Source of the DNA: Lachnospiraceae bacterium
GTDB lineage: Bacteria; Bacillota; Clostridia; Lachnospirales; Lachnospiraceae
Direction: 5' to 3'
Length of the DNA stretch: 61,566 bases
Assembly: GCA_017521985.1 (NCBI GenBank)
Contig: JAFXAZ010000105.1
Location: 1-61,566 of the forward strand
The notes under the pieces: generated by a model
Told to the model about the DNA's origin: nothing
The model's database searches: none
What the model saw: the letters and a program-made list of their open reading frames with translations, nothing else
Position numbers and translations under genes: made by a program
In this document: positions 18,158 through 27,833 of the stretch, in pieces
Numbering within the stretch: position 1 is the stretch's first letter
Layout: the number at the start of each line of letters is the position of its first letter

Positions 18158-18823
18158 TTACCCAAATCTCACCACATCATCATATTCATTTTGGGTTGCC
18201 TTGTAATGATTTTTTTGTGCAAGCAGCCATGTCCACATTTCCTCATTATTAAAGGTCGGGGTCCATGCATTATGGGCCTCCCCTTCATAAATGGTAAGTT
18301 TGGCATTACCGCCTTTATTATTTAAAGAGTTAACCATTTTGCAACTCTCTTCCGGACATACGGTTTTATCATCACTGCCATGAAATGCCCAGACGCCCAT
18401 ATGAAGCATTCTAGCTGCATTCCAGTACATGCCACCTCCGCAAATAGGTACAATAGCAGCAAACCACTCCGGTCTGGACATAGCAAGCTGCCAGGTAGTA
18501 TATCCACCCATGCTGGCACCCATTACATATACACGTTCCTTATCAATAAACTCCTGATTTATAGCAAACTGGACAAACTCCTGCAACTGTTCAAAAATGC
18601 TAAACCAGGAATCTTCATAACACTGCGGTGCGATAGAAACAACGTTTAAATTATATTTATCGGTTTCATTAAAAAAGCAATGATTATAAATCAAATCAAT
18701 GTTTCTACCTCTGCCGCCGGCACCATGAATATAAAAAAGCAATGGATATTTTTCCTCTTCGGAAAATCCTTCCGGATAACGGATTACATAATCAATTTCT
18801 TTGAATCGTAAAATTTTTTTCAT
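18158..18823 (-). CDS. Alpha/beta-hydrolase, probable carbohydrate esterase
   Basis: A 221-residue serine hydrolase without signal peptide. The core shows 'YPLLFYIHGAGGRG' (oxyanion region), the nucleophile elbow GASMGGY, the acid in HGSDDKTV, and the histidine in EGEAHNAW, in the right order for a catalytic triad. This arrangement resembles the dienelactone-hydrolase/esterase group that includes feruloyl and acetyl-xylan esterases and small phospholipases. It lies 16 bp downstream of the flippase gene. Substrate cannot be assigned; an intracellular ester of imported sugars is a reasonable guess. Confidence 0.75.
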   Translation of the reverse strand: MKKILRFKEIDYVIRYPEGFSEEEKYPLLFYIHGAGGRGRNIDLIYNHCFFNETDKYNLNVVSIAPQCYEDSWFSIFEQLQEFVQFAINQEFIDKERVYVMGASMGGYTTWQLAMSRPEWFAAIVPICGGGMYWNAARMLHMGVWAFHGSDDKTVCPEESCKMVNSLNNKGGNAKLTIYEGEAHNAWTPTFNNEEMWTWLLAQKNHYKATQNEYDDVVRFG

Positions 18824-18838
18824 AAGTTTTCTCCTCTA

Positions 18839-20467
18839 TCAGCTTTTCTTCAGCCCTATCTTTTTCAGGGCAGGCTTCAGCACTCCACCCTTTGGTATAT
18901 TGTCCAGAGTCTCCTCCGTAATACCTCCACACAAAATCATGGCAACTACATACACAATTACTGCAAAAAGCACGGAAAACGCCAGCGCCACTATGTTAAA
19001 CGGTAAAACCAAAAATATACACGTATATACCAGATACGCTGCACCGCCCATCACCAAAGAACTAATGGCGGGCTTAAAAAACATCTGCACAAAGTGAATC
19101 TTACACTCTAATTCTTTGCGTACTGCCAAATGGTTTAACAGGCTCATCAATGCCGCATACAGAATAAATGCAATTGGAAGTGCATAGATTCCAAGCTTTG
19201 TTCCAAGCAGCAATCCCACTACTACGCCTGTCTGCACTACCAGTGCTATTGCAGCATTGATAACCGGACGGTTTACCTTACCGATACCCTGCAAAATGCC
19301 ATTAGACACCGTAGACAAAGAATAAAAGCAAATAGACAGTGTCATCATGCGTAGCAAAATAACTGCCATCTTTAAATCATCCGGGGTAGCAAAATGAAAC
19401 AACAACGTTAAAATCGGCTCAGCCAAGGCAAACATTCCCACAGCCGCCGGAATGGCAAAAAGCATGGTGGTATGAATTGCCACCTCTACCTTCTCTCCTG
19501 CCGCCCTACGGCCTTCTTTTGCAAATGCACCGGAAACCACAGGAATCAAAGCTGCACTCATAGCAGACGCTAACGCCACCGGCACATCACTTAAAAGCAC
19601 TGCCTTACCGGAGTAAATACCAAACACAGAATAACTCTGCTGCTCGGTCATGCCATAATGTGACATAGCAATATTGGTAAATAAATTATTATTCAACGTA
19701 ATATTAAAATTGTAAATAAAGGTACTTAAAATAATCGGTGTCACAATAAACAGCATAGATTTAAAAATCTCACCATAGCTATCTAACACATTGGACTTAT
19801 CCCTATCAAGACGTTTTCTGATAAACTTGCGGTTAATATAATATGCCCAAAGCATCACGCAAAGTGCGGTAATCACACCTGCCATAGTCCCCAGAGCACT
19901 GCCAATAGCCCCATACTCCGGTGCATGGTCAAAAGCTTTCATAAAATAATATGCTGCACCCACACTAACTACCGCATTTAGAATCTGCTCAAAAATCTGG
20001 GACACACTGGTCTGCACCATGGTTTTATTGGCCTGAAAATATCCTCTAAGTACTCCAAGAAAACCATATATCAATATGGTCGGTGCAAAGGCACGAAGCA
20101 CCAGTGCCGCCTTACCTTCCAGCAATAAATCTGCACCAAAAAACAGAAACAAACTGGCAATTACGCCCACTGCTCCCACATACATAAGCGCACAGTAAAA
20201 AATGCGCTGTGCATTTTTGTATTCTTTTTGCTCCAGCTTCCCTGCCATCAGCTTGGAAATAGCGGATGGAATACTATAAGAAGCAAGCAAAAGCACGATA
20301 GTATATATATTATAGGCAGTAGAATAATATCCATTGCCCTCATCTGTCAAAATATTGGCAAGCGGTACTCGGTATATTAAACCAATAAGGCGGCAGATAA
20401 TACCTGCCGCCGCCAAAATACCAGCCTGCATAACAAAATCATTGTTATTTTTACGATTTGTACTCAT
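18839..20467 (-). CDS. SpoVB/MurJ-type flippase (MOP superfamily)
   Basis: A 542-residue integral membrane protein with about 14 hydrophobic segments. The N-terminus 'GILAAAGIICRLIGLIYRVPL' and 'GNGYYSTAYNIYTIVLLLASYSIPSAISKL' are typical of the SpoVB/YtgP branch of polysaccharide or lipid II transporters in Firmicutes. It flips a lipid-linked precursor, either for peptidoglycan or for a surface polysaccharide. It lies 23 bp downstream of glgA. Confidence 0.88.
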   Translation of the reverse strand: MSTNRKNNNDFVMQAGILAAAGIICRLIGLIYRVPLANILTDEGNGYYSTAYNIYTIVLLLASYSIPSAISKLMAGKLEQKEYKNAQRIFYCALMYVGAVGVIASLFLFFGADLLLEGKAALVLRAFAPTILIYGFLGVLRGYFQANKTMVQTSVSQIFEQILNAVVSVGAAYYFMKAFDHAPEYGAIGSALGTMAGVITALCVMLWAYYINRKFIRKRLDRDKSNVLDSYGEIFKSMLFIVTPIILSTFIYNFNITLNNNLFTNIAMSHYGMTEQQSYSVFGIYSGKAVLLSDVPVALASAMSAALIPVVSGAFAKEGRRAAGEKVEVAIHTTMLFAIPAAVGMFALAEPILTLLFHFATPDDLKMAVILLRMMTLSICFYSLSTVSNGILQGIGKVNRPVINAAIALVVQTGVVVGLLLGTKLGIYALPIAFILYAALMSLLNHLAVRKELECKIHFVQMFFKPAISSLVMGGAAYLVYTCIFLVLPFNIVALAFSVLFAVIVYVVAMILCGGITEETLDNIPKGGVLKPALKKIGLKKS

Positions 20468-20490
20468 AATTTATGGTATCTTTTCTGAAT

Positions 20491-21936
20491 TTATTTGGTA
20501 AGCTCCTCGTACATCTCTTCGTATTTCTTTGCGGAAACACCCCAGGAGAAGTCTGCATTCATAGCTCTTTCCACCATCTTATTCCAGTCTCGCTTACTGT
20601 TGTAATAAACCTCTTCTGCATAACGGAGAGTATTTAACATTTCATGTGCATTGTAGTTTGCAAAACTAAAGCCTGTACCGGTTCCTTCGTATTCATTGTA
20701 AGGCTCTACCGTATCCTTCAAACCGCCAGTTTCACGAACGATTGGCAATGTACCATAACGAAGTGCCATTAACTGACTGAGACCGCATGGCTCAAATAAG
20801 GATGGCATAAGGAATGCATCACTTGCCGCATAAATCTTGTGAGACAATGCCTCAGAGTAATAAATATTGGCTGAAACCTTGTCAGGGTACCTGCCGGCAA
20901 AACTGCGGAACATATCTTCATACTGAGCACTGCCGGTACCCAGGATAACAAACTGAACATTGTCCTTACACATTTCTTCCATCATATATTCAATTAAATC
21001 AAAGCCCTTTTGGTCTGTCAATCTGGAAACAATACCAATTAACATAGTCTTGTCATCCTGCTTAAGACCAAGTTCCTTTTGTAATGCACGTTTATTTTTA
21101 ATTTTTTCCTTGCGGAAATTTTCTACGGTGTAGTTATTATAAATGAGAGGATTGCTTTCCGGATTGAAATCCGTGTAATCGATACCATTTACGATACCCT
21201 TTAATTCACCCTCTCTGGCCTGTAAAAGACCATGTAAGCCTTCTCCGTAGAACTCGGTCTTAACCTCTTGTGCATAGGTTTTGGATACGGTCGTAACAGT
21301 ATCCGCATAAACGATACCACCTTTTAATAAGTTTGCATCGCCGTACGCTTCCAACTTGTCGTTTGTAAAGTAATAATCAGATAGACCGGTTATATTCTTT
21401 ACGGTCTCGATGTTCCACTTGCCTTGGAATTTCAAATTGTGAATCGTCATAATGGACTTCATATCTCTGAAAAATTCACTGCCTGCAAAATGGTCTTTTA
21501 AATATACAGGAATTAAACCTGTCTGCCAGTCATGGCAATGCATGATATCCGGTTTGAAATCAATTAATGGTAAAGAAGACAATACTGCCTTGCTGAAGAA
21601 CGCGTATTTTTCAATTTCAAATAACGCATCATCACAGTATGGCTTAGGACCGGAAAAATAGTATTCATTGTCAATGAAATAATATGTAATACCATCAACA
21701 ACTGCTTCCATAATACCTACATAGACATTTTTCCAGTTAAAATCCATATAGAAATTGGTCTTGTAGTTTAATCTGTCCTTCATCTCCTGCTTCATGCAGC
21801 CATACTTTGGAATGAAAATACGTACGTCGTATTTTTCCTTGTCGAGGCTCTTTGGCAAGGAACCTACTACATCTGCAAGCCCACCTGTCTTAATAAATGG
21901 TACGCTCTCAGATGCAACAAACAATATGTTCTTCAT
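20491..21936 (-). CDS. glgA: Glycogen synthase
   Basis: A 481-residue GT5 glycosyltransferase that extends alpha-1,4-glucan from ADP-glucose. The N-terminal KTGGLADVVGSLP motif binds ADP-glucose; 'TIHNLKFQG', 'NGIDYTDFNP', 'GIVSRLTDQKGFDL' and the C-terminal 'MPSLFEPCGLSQLMALRYG' with the catalytic E are present. GGAGGG ribosome site. A TATAAT-like -10 is at 21981-21986. No other glycogen genes are in the window. Confidence 0.96.
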   Translation of the reverse strand: MKNILFVASESVPFIKTGGLADVVGSLPKSLDKEKYDVRIFIPKYGCMKQEMKDRLNYKTNFYMDFNWKNVYVGIMEAVVDGITYYFIDNEYYFSGPKPYCDDALFEIEKYAFFSKAVLSSLPLIDFKPDIMHCHDWQTGLIPVYLKDHFAGSEFFRDMKSIMTIHNLKFQGKWNIETVKNITGLSDYYFTNDKLEAYGDANLLKGGIVYADTVTTVSKTYAQEVKTEFYGEGLHGLLQAREGELKGIVNGIDYTDFNPESNPLIYNNYTVENFRKEKIKNKRALQKELGLKQDDKTMLIGIVSRLTDQKGFDLIEYMMEEMCKDNVQFVILGTGSAQYEDMFRSFAGRYPDKVSANIYYSEALSHKIYAASDAFLMPSLFEPCGLSQLMALRYGTLPIVRETGGLKDTVEPYNEYEGTGTGFSFANYNAHEMLNTLRYAEEVYYNSKRDWNKMVERAMNADFSWGVSAKKYEEMYEELTK

Positions 21937-22016
21937 ATAAAACCCTCCGTTGTAATGATAAAAACCATCTTAGTATTTCTATTATACTACATCTCACAAT
22001 TTTTTTAAAGTGCAAG

Positions 22017-22553
22017 TCACATTTTTTGTCTATTTTGCAGACGAATTTTATCGGCAATCAATGCAATAAATTCAGAATTAGTTGGTTTTCCTTTTCCGGT
22101 ATTAATAGTGTATCCAAAAAGTGCGTCCAATGTCTCCATTTTACCACGACTCCATGCCACTTCAATCGCATGACGAATAGCACGTTCCACTCTACTTGGT
22201 GTGGTGCTGAATCTTTTGGCAATCCCAGGATAAAGAATTTTGGTAATGGAACTAAGCACGGAAGTATCTTCTACACTCATGATAATTGCTTCTCTCAAAT
22301 ACTGGTAGCCCTTAATATGTGCAGGAACCCCAATTTCATGAATCATGTTTGTCACTTCTGCTTCTAAGTCCATTTCCTTTGGTGCATCTAATTTGTCAAT
22401 CACTGCTTTTATCGTCTGCACCGGCTTTTCATCAAACTTTCCTGCCGGAACGGTAATCATAATCTGAAATTCTTTATCTGCCTGCATTAAGTCATCAAGT
22501 ATTCTATATACCTTATCATTGTCTCTGGTAGAGGTGAACTTTAACTGTTCCAT
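22017..22553 (-). CDS. Spo0A-like DNA-binding protein lacking receiver domain
   Basis: A 178-residue protein. The start at 22553 ([14 protein letters not shown]) has a GGAGG site 7 bp upstream. From about residue 65 to the end it is a full Spo0A C-terminal DNA-binding domain: '[19 protein letters not shown]' (here MIHEIG...), '[14 protein letters not shown]', the recognition helix region '[18 protein letters not shown]' and '[19 protein letters not shown]'. The first 60 residues are too short for a receiver and have no phosphorylatable aspartate pocket; they form an unknown small domain with '[19 protein letters not shown]'. Normal Spo0A is about 260 residues. A perfect 0A box (22656-22664) lies about 100 bp upstream, so the gene may be controlled by Spo0A or by itself. 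Confidence 0.85.
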   Translation of the reverse strand: MEQLKFTSTRDNDKVYRILDDLMQADKEFQIMITVPAGKFDEKPVQTIKAVIDKLDAPKEMDLEAEVTNMIHEIGVPAHIKGYQYLREAIIMSVEDTSVLSSITKILYPGIAKRFSTTPSRVERAIRHAIEVAWSRGKMETLDALFGYTINTGKGKPTNSEFIALIADKIRLQNRQKM

Positions 22554-22655
22554 ACAAAAACCTCCATGGCAATTCATTTTCTTACATTGTAAACCACGAA
22601 TACTACAAATACAACCAAATTCTATCCAAATATTACTCCACCAATCGACTCCCCA

Positions 22656-22664
22656 TTCGACAAA
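22656..22664. promoter_or_regulatory. Spo0A box
   Basis: TTTGTCGAA on the minus strand, an exact match to the 0A box core TGTCGAA (consensus TGNCGAA). It lies just past the pepT stop and about 100 bp upstream of the Spo0A-like gene. A second partial box, AGTCGATT, follows 4 bp later. Confidence 0.65.
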
Positions 22665-23882
22665 TTATTTCGTAAATAATTCTATAATATTTAACAAAAC
22701 TTCTACGCTCTGGTCCATTTTTTCTGCTGTAATGCATTCATACGGTCCATGGTAATTGAACCCACCGGTACCCAAATTCGGACACGGAAGCCCTTCGTAA
22801 CTGAGTCTCGCCCCATCTGTGCCGCCTCGAATCGGACATTCTACCGGGACAAGCCCTGCCTTTTTCACGGCTTCTCTGGCAAATTCAATCAAATGAAAAT
22901 GCGGCTTAATCTGCTCAATCATATTGGCATAACTATCCTTTAATACCACTTCTACCACACCCGCACCATACTGCTCATTTAAGCAAGCCGCAGTATGAAG
23001 CATGATTTCTTTCTTGGACTGGAATTTCGCTTCATCATGGTCACGAATAATATACTGAAGCTTTGCAGTAGTCACGTCCCCTGTCATATCCGTTAAATGA
23101 TAAAAGCCTTCGCGTCCTTCTGTATGCTCCGGTCGTTCAAATTTCGGTAGTGCCATATGGAATTCCATTGCCACGTTTTGAGCATTTAACATGGTGTTTT
23201 TGGCAGCACCCGGGTGCACACTGCGTCCATGGAAAGTCACCACAGCACTTGCGGCGTTGAAATTTTCATACTCAATTTCACCCACATCGCCACCATCTAC
23301 CGTATAGGCATAGTCTGCCCCAAATCCCTTAATATCAAAAAAGTCTGCCCCTTGTCCTACTTCTTCATCCGGCGTAAACCCAATACAAAGCTTGCCATGC
23401 GGAAGCCCTTCTGTCTGAATACGCTCTACTGCGGTCAAAATCTCTGCAATACCGGCTTTATTATCTGCACCAAGCAAGGTGGTTCCGTCTGTAGTAATCA
23501 AAGTTTGACCCTTTAACTTTGCAAGGAACGGAAACTGCTTTACCGTCATCACTTCACCGGTTCCTTCTAAAACGATATCTTCACCATCATAATTTGCACG
23601 AATTACCGGCTTTACATGTTCACCGCTTGCATCATCTGCTGTGTCTACATGTGCAATGAGTCCCAATGCTTTTACCTGAGCCATACCTTCCGTGGCCGGT
23701 AAAGTACCATATACATAGCACTTTTCATCCATTCTGGCATCTTCTATCCCCAATTCTTTCATCTCTTCCACCAACATCCTTGCCAAGTCAAACTGACGCA
23801 AAGTAGTTGGGTGCGTAACACTGTTTGGGTCTGATGTAGTGTGTACTACCACATAATTTAATAATCTCTCATATGCTCTCAT
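22665..23882 (-). CDS. pepT: Peptidase T (tripeptidase)
   Basis: A 405-residue M20 aminopeptidase that removes the N-terminal residue from tripeptides in the cytoplasm. Start MRAYERLLNYVVVHTTSD at 23882 with an AAAAGGAGA site. Zinc ligands are in GLIAHVDTADDA, GADNKAGIAEIL, 'TPDEEVGQGAD' and 'RGGTDGARLSYEGLPCPNL'. Length matches the family (about 408). Confidence 0.95.
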   Translation of the reverse strand: MRAYERLLNYVVVHTTSDPNSVTHPTTLRQFDLARMLVEEMKELGIEDARMDEKCYVYGTLPATEGMAQVKALGLIAHVDTADDASGEHVKPVIRANYDGEDIVLEGTGEVMTVKQFPFLAKLKGQTLITTDGTTLLGADNKAGIAEILTAVERIQTEGLPHGKLCIGFTPDEEVGQGADFFDIKGFGADYAYTVDGGDVGEIEYENFNAASAVVTFHGRSVHPGAAKNTMLNAQNVAMEFHMALPKFERPEHTEGREGFYHLTDMTGDVTTAKLQYIIRDHDEAKFQSKKEIMLHTAACLNEQYGAGVVEVVLKDSYANMIEQIKPHFHLIEFAREAVKKAGLVPVECPIRGGTDGARLSYEGLPCPNLGTGGFNYHGPYECITAEKMDQSVEVLLNIIELFTK

Positions 23883-23927
23883 TCTCTCGTCTCCTTTTAT
23901 TTGCAAATACCCCTACTTCCATAAAGT

Positions 23928-23969
23928 AAAGCCCTTCATCTGTTATCTTAACAGATGAAAGGCTTTTTT
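23928..23969 (-). terminator. Terminator after purine permease
   Basis: Eighteen-base arms AAAGCC(C)TTCATCTGTTA and TAACAGATGAA(A)GGCTTT with a 3-nt loop, between pepT and the permease. T runs occur on both sides. Confidence 0.85.
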
Positions 23970-23990
23970 ACTACTAAATCTTTAATAATA

Positions 23991-25313
23991 TTAAATCAAT
24001 GCAAAATAAAGAATAAATATAATATTTAGAATCCAGATAATAGGACTAACTTTCTTTGCCTTGCCGCTTGCTAACATTGCAACACCATATGTAATAAAGC
24101 CAAGTGCAATGCCATTTGCAATAGAGTAAGAAAGAATCATTACAATAACGGTAACAAATCCGGATGCTGCACAAATGAAGTCATCCCAGTCAATGCCACC
24201 TAACTGCTGAGCCATCAACATACCAACTACTACTAATGCAGGAGCTGTAACAGCGCTTGTTGCAGTAGACAAAACGATAGGAGAAATCAAAATAGATAAG
24301 AAGAACAAAATACCGGTTGTGCATGCTGTCAGACCGGTTCTGCCGCCTACTTCTACACCACTGGAGCTTTCTACGAAGCTTGTAACGGTAGAGGTACCAA
24401 GAACAGCACCAACTACAGTACCAACAGAATCTGCAAGCAATGCTTTCTCTGCATTTTCCAACTCGCCGTCTTCATTTACAAGACCACAACGATTACCAAC
24501 AGCAACCAAGGTACCTGCTGTATCAAAGAAGTCAACGAACAAGAATGAGAAAATAATTACAAACGCATTAAATGGATCTGCAAACAACTCACCAAAGCCC
24601 TGTGCAAAAGCACCAAACGTAACCATGGAGAAGTCTGTTGTAATAAACTGGCTTGGTAAAGAAGGCATGCCTTCAAAGCCCATAAAACCAAGTACAAGAC
24701 CGATTACTGCAGTAATAACCATACCAACAAATACTGCTGCCGGAACCTTCTTGATTACTAAAGCAATTGTGATTAAGATACCGATAATCGCCAATAATAC
24801 GGTAGGCTGTGTCAAATCGCCTAATGTAACACCGGTAGAAGAGCTGGCAACAATAATACCGGAGTTCATAAATGCAACAAATGCAATGAAGAAACCGATA
24901 CCTGCACCAATTGCAAGCTTTAACTGCTTTGGAATGGCATTAATAATCATTTTACGTAAGCCGGTTACGGAAATAACTAAAAATACAATACCGGAAATAA
25001 ATACAGAAGCCAATGCCGCCTTCCAGGAATACCCCATCGTAAATACTACTGTGTAAGTAAATAATGCATTTACACCCATACCAGGAGCAAGTGCCACAGG
25101 ATAGTTTGCCAAAACGCCCATTACAATAGATGCGATACCTGCTGAAATTGCAGTTGCCATAAATACAGACTGAACATTCATACCGGACTCACCTAAAATA
25201 CTTGGGTTAACGGCAAGGATGTACGCCATTGCCAGGAAAGTGGTTAAACCTGCAATAAGCTCTGTTTTTACGTTGGTTTTTTTGTCTTTCAAGTGAAATA
25301 ATTTTTCTAACAT
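23991..25313 (-). CDS. Guanine/hypoxanthine permease (NCS2, AzgA-like)
   Basis: A 440-residue purine transporter with about 13 membrane spans. 'ELIAGLTTFLAMAYILAVNPSIL', 'GMGVNALFTYTVVFTMGYSWKAAL', and the NCS2 signature segments 'SFLFVDFFDTAGTLVAVG' and 'GTSTVTSFVESSSGVEVGGRTGL' identify the AzgA/PbuG branch for guanine, hypoxanthine or adenine. Only 72 bp separate it from the histidine kinase gene, too little for a purine riboswitch. Confidence 0.93.
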   Translation of the reverse strand: MLEKLFHLKDKKTNVKTELIAGLTTFLAMAYILAVNPSILGESGMNVQSVFMATAISAGIASIVMGVLANYPVALAPGMGVNALFTYTVVFTMGYSWKAALASVFISGIVFLVISVTGLRKMIINAIPKQLKLAIGAGIGFFIAFVAFMNSGIIVASSSTGVTLGDLTQPTVLLAIIGILITIALVIKKVPAAVFVGMVITAVIGLVLGFMGFEGMPSLPSQFITTDFSMVTFGAFAQGFGELFADPFNAFVIIFSFLFVDFFDTAGTLVAVGNRCGLVNEDGELENAEKALLADSVGTVVGAVLGTSTVTSFVESSSGVEVGGRTGLTACTTGILFFLSILISPIVLSTATSAVTAPALVVVGMLMAQQLGGIDWDDFICAASGFVTVIVMILSYSIANGIALGFITYGVAMLASGKAKKVSPIIWILNIIFILYFALI

Positions 25314-25385
25314 ATAACTTTTCCTCCTTCGTTATTGAAAAACAATATAATTGTAAACAATTTTTACTAACTTTACAAGAAAAAA

Positions 25386-27818
25386 TTACAAAATTTTTAG
25401 ATTTTTTTCATAGATAGAAAATATTATCTGAACTTTAAACAAATCACCATCCAATAAAACTTTAAATTCTCCTCCTTGTCCGATAATCAGGTTCTGAGCA
25501 ATCGCAAGTCCAAGGCCGCTTCCTTCTGTGCTTCTGGATAAATCCCCCCGTACAAAACGTTCACTTAATTCCTCTGCCTGAATATTCAATTCCTTGGCAG
25601 AAATATTTTTCATGGTGAAAATCAGATTTTCTCCGCTTTTTAATACTTCTAAATATACACGTGTTCCCTCCAATGCATATTTGTAAACATTAGACAACAG
25701 ATTTTCCATAACACGCCACATTCGTCTGGAATCCGCCATAATGCAAGCTTCTTTGGCGTGGTTATTGTAAACCAGTTTCAGACAATGCTCTGCAAATCTC
25801 TCATCATACTCTCCTGCAGCCTGCATAATTAACTCATGCAGATTTAATGGCATCATTTCATATTCAATATTACCTGTAGAAATCTTGCTTACTTCAATCA
25901 AATCCTGAATCAAGTTCTTTAATTTCAAGGATTTACTTTCTAAAACTTCAATGTATTCCATTGCCCGCTCATTTTCAATCTGCTCTTTTTTGAGTAAATC
26001 TACGTAACTGATAATGGAAGTAAGCGGTGTCTTGATATCATGGGACACATTGGTAAGGAGCTCTGCCTTTAAGCGTTCATCCTTTATAGACGTTTCTACC
26101 GCCTGTTGAATGCCTTCGCCGATTTCATTTACCGCACGCCCCAATGCCGCATTTTCAATAGACAAATGCTCCACACTTACCCGACTGCTTTCACCGGCTA
26201 CAATACCTTCTATCTTTTCAATGATTTCTTCACGTTCCACTCTGCGTTTCAAACGTCTGTATGCCAGAAATACAACGCTCATCAACATGACTACTGCCAC
26301 AAGAACTGCCATATCCTCCTTGTAATTCGTCATGAACAGACATATCAAAAACAGGCATCCTGCATAAAAGACAATCTCTATCAGAAACAAGCCCCATGTC
26401 TTTTCCCACAGGCCGCTTCGTTCGATATAATACTGTGCTTTTTCTTTTAAATTGTGTGCTTTTCTCTCCAAATATTTGAATAAACGCACTACTTGTGAAA
26501 TACAGAACTTATAAATCAGACTATTTTTTAAGAAGGTTCGTGATTTCACACGTCTGGAAAAGCTGCATAAACTCTCGATAAGCAGAACGCTAAGTAAAAA
26601 GGTCAGAGTGCCAATTACGACAGCTCCTGTTTCACGTATATAATTTGCCCTGCTGTGTAAATAGAATTCATACAACTCACAGAATGCCCATACAATAGCA
26701 AATCCAAGACCGGTACACCAAGCCAGAAAAACCTCCAGATAAATTCCGTCTACCCATTTCAGCTCGATAAATTCTTCTCCTGTCTTATCTACTTTACGAC
26801 CGGAAGCAACCAACATATAAAGCGTAACCAGTAAGTAATATAGGCTGCATCCTATCACAATCCCCAACAACATATATACCTGATCCATATTGTAGGAATC
26901 CATTGCTTTCCATAGAGTTGCGTAATAGTCATTTGCTCCAAGACTCATATCAAAGCCGGTATATACAATGGCATTGTCACCCATTGCATAATCATACTTT
27001 GACATAAAATCGACCACGTTATCCATGTCTATCTCATAGTCACCCTGCACACTGTAATTTAATGCTGTAGTACCCATTGCTGCACAAACCAGACCGCCAA
27101 AGTAGTCCTGTGCCTTCGTACTGCCTGCACCTTTCAAAAAAGATGCATTGGTATAAATATCTCCGGTTTCGTTATCCAAGTCTATATAATATACAAAGCT
27201 GGTCTGACCTTCCTTGTACTGCTTCATATAGCGCTGATATTCGTCATAATTGTTGGAAAGGTCACTCATACAGGCAATTAACTGGTCACAAAGTGTTTTG
27301 AAATCCGCTTCTGTATGTACTATTTCCTCTAAACGCTTGCCATCTACCGTCAAAAACCGGTTTTCTACCTTTTCGTCCATCCATCTGAGTCCGCCTGCCT
27401 GCTGCCAGCGAATCAAATCCTCCAGATAATATACCGCCCCTGAAAAATACGTATATTGCTGAATATTATTGTAGCGATTCGCATTTTTACGATAATAATA
27501 TTCAGAAACATTAACCAGACGTTTTCCATCAAATACACCACCGGTCTCCAACTGACTGCGGATAATAGCCAGACGGATTGCTTCCTCTGTCTCCCCATTT
27601 AAATTCTGTATCAAATAGGTACCTGCTACTTTATCATCCCGGATGTCTGAATTAATCCATCTGCGATAATTAAAATCCTCAATATACACGGTACTGGTTA
27701 AAATCAATGCTGCCAGCGCAAGCATTGCCACACCGGCACTCACATGCTGCGTAAGCTTTAAAAACCATCTTGCCCATGCCGCCATCGGCCGTTTCCGTTT
27801 TACTTTCTTTTCCTGCAT
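25386..27818 (-). CDS. Membrane sensor histidine kinase
   Basis: An 810-residue kinase. After a basic start, a first membrane span (about 30-48) is followed by a large extracytoplasmic region of about 260 residues, then several spans (about 320-530) and a short linker. The HisKA box is NVSHDIKTPLTSIISY with the phospho-acceptor His, followed by the ATPase domain with N box 'MENLLSNVYKYA', and G box 'GSGLGLAIAQNL'. The unusual multi-span transmembrane core resembles VanS-like kinases of Clostridia. It pairs with the response regulator gene 15 bp upstream. The signal is unknown; the big extracellular domain suggests a cell-wall or peptide ligand. Confidence 0.92.
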   Translation of the reverse strand: MQEKKVKRKRPMAAWARWFLKLTQHVSAGVAMLALAALILTSTVYIEDFNYRRWINSDIRDDKVAGTYLIQNLNGETEEAIRLAIIRSQLETGGVFDGKRLVNVSEYYYRKNANRYNNIQQYTYFSGAVYYLEDLIRWQQAGGLRWMDEKVENRFLTVDGKRLEEIVHTEADFKTLCDQLIACMSDLSNNYDEYQRYMKQYKEGQTSFVYYIDLDNETGDIYTNASFLKGAGSTKAQDYFGGLVCAAMGTTALNYSVQGDYEIDMDNVVDFMSKYDYAMGDNAIVYTGFDMSLGANDYYATLWKAMDSYNMDQVYMLLGIVIGCSLYYLLVTLYMLVASGRKVDKTGEEFIELKWVDGIYLEVFLAWCTGLGFAIVWAFCELYEFYLHSRANYIRETGAVVIGTLTFLLSVLLIESLCSFSRRVKSRTFLKNSLIYKFCISQVVRLFKYLERKAHNLKEKAQYYIERSGLWEKTWGLFLIEIVFYAGCLFLICLFMTNYKEDMAVLVAVVMLMSVVFLAYRRLKRRVEREEIIEKIEGIVAGESSRVSVEHLSIENAALGRAVNEIGEGIQQAVETSIKDERLKAELLTNVSHDIKTPLTSIISYVDLLKKEQIENERAMEYIEVLESKSLKLKNLIQDLIEVSKISTGNIEYEMMPLNLHELIMQAAGEYDERFAEHCLKLVYNNHAKEACIMADSRRMWRVMENLLSNVYKYALEGTRVYLEVLKSGENLIFTMKNISAKELNIQAEELSERFVRGDLSRSTEGSGLGLAIAQNLIIGQGGEFKVLLDGDLFKVQIIFSIYEKNLKIL

Positions 27819-27833
27819 AACTACCCTCTCACC

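Noticed and set aside
24319-25056. Long plus-strand open frame inside the purine permease gene
   Set aside because: It mirrors the permease codons on the other strand, is rich in low-complexity residues and has no ribosome site.
25314-25385. Purine riboswitch before the purine permease
   Set aside because: The 72-bp gap is too short for aptamer plus switch, and no conserved purine aptamer core could be seen.
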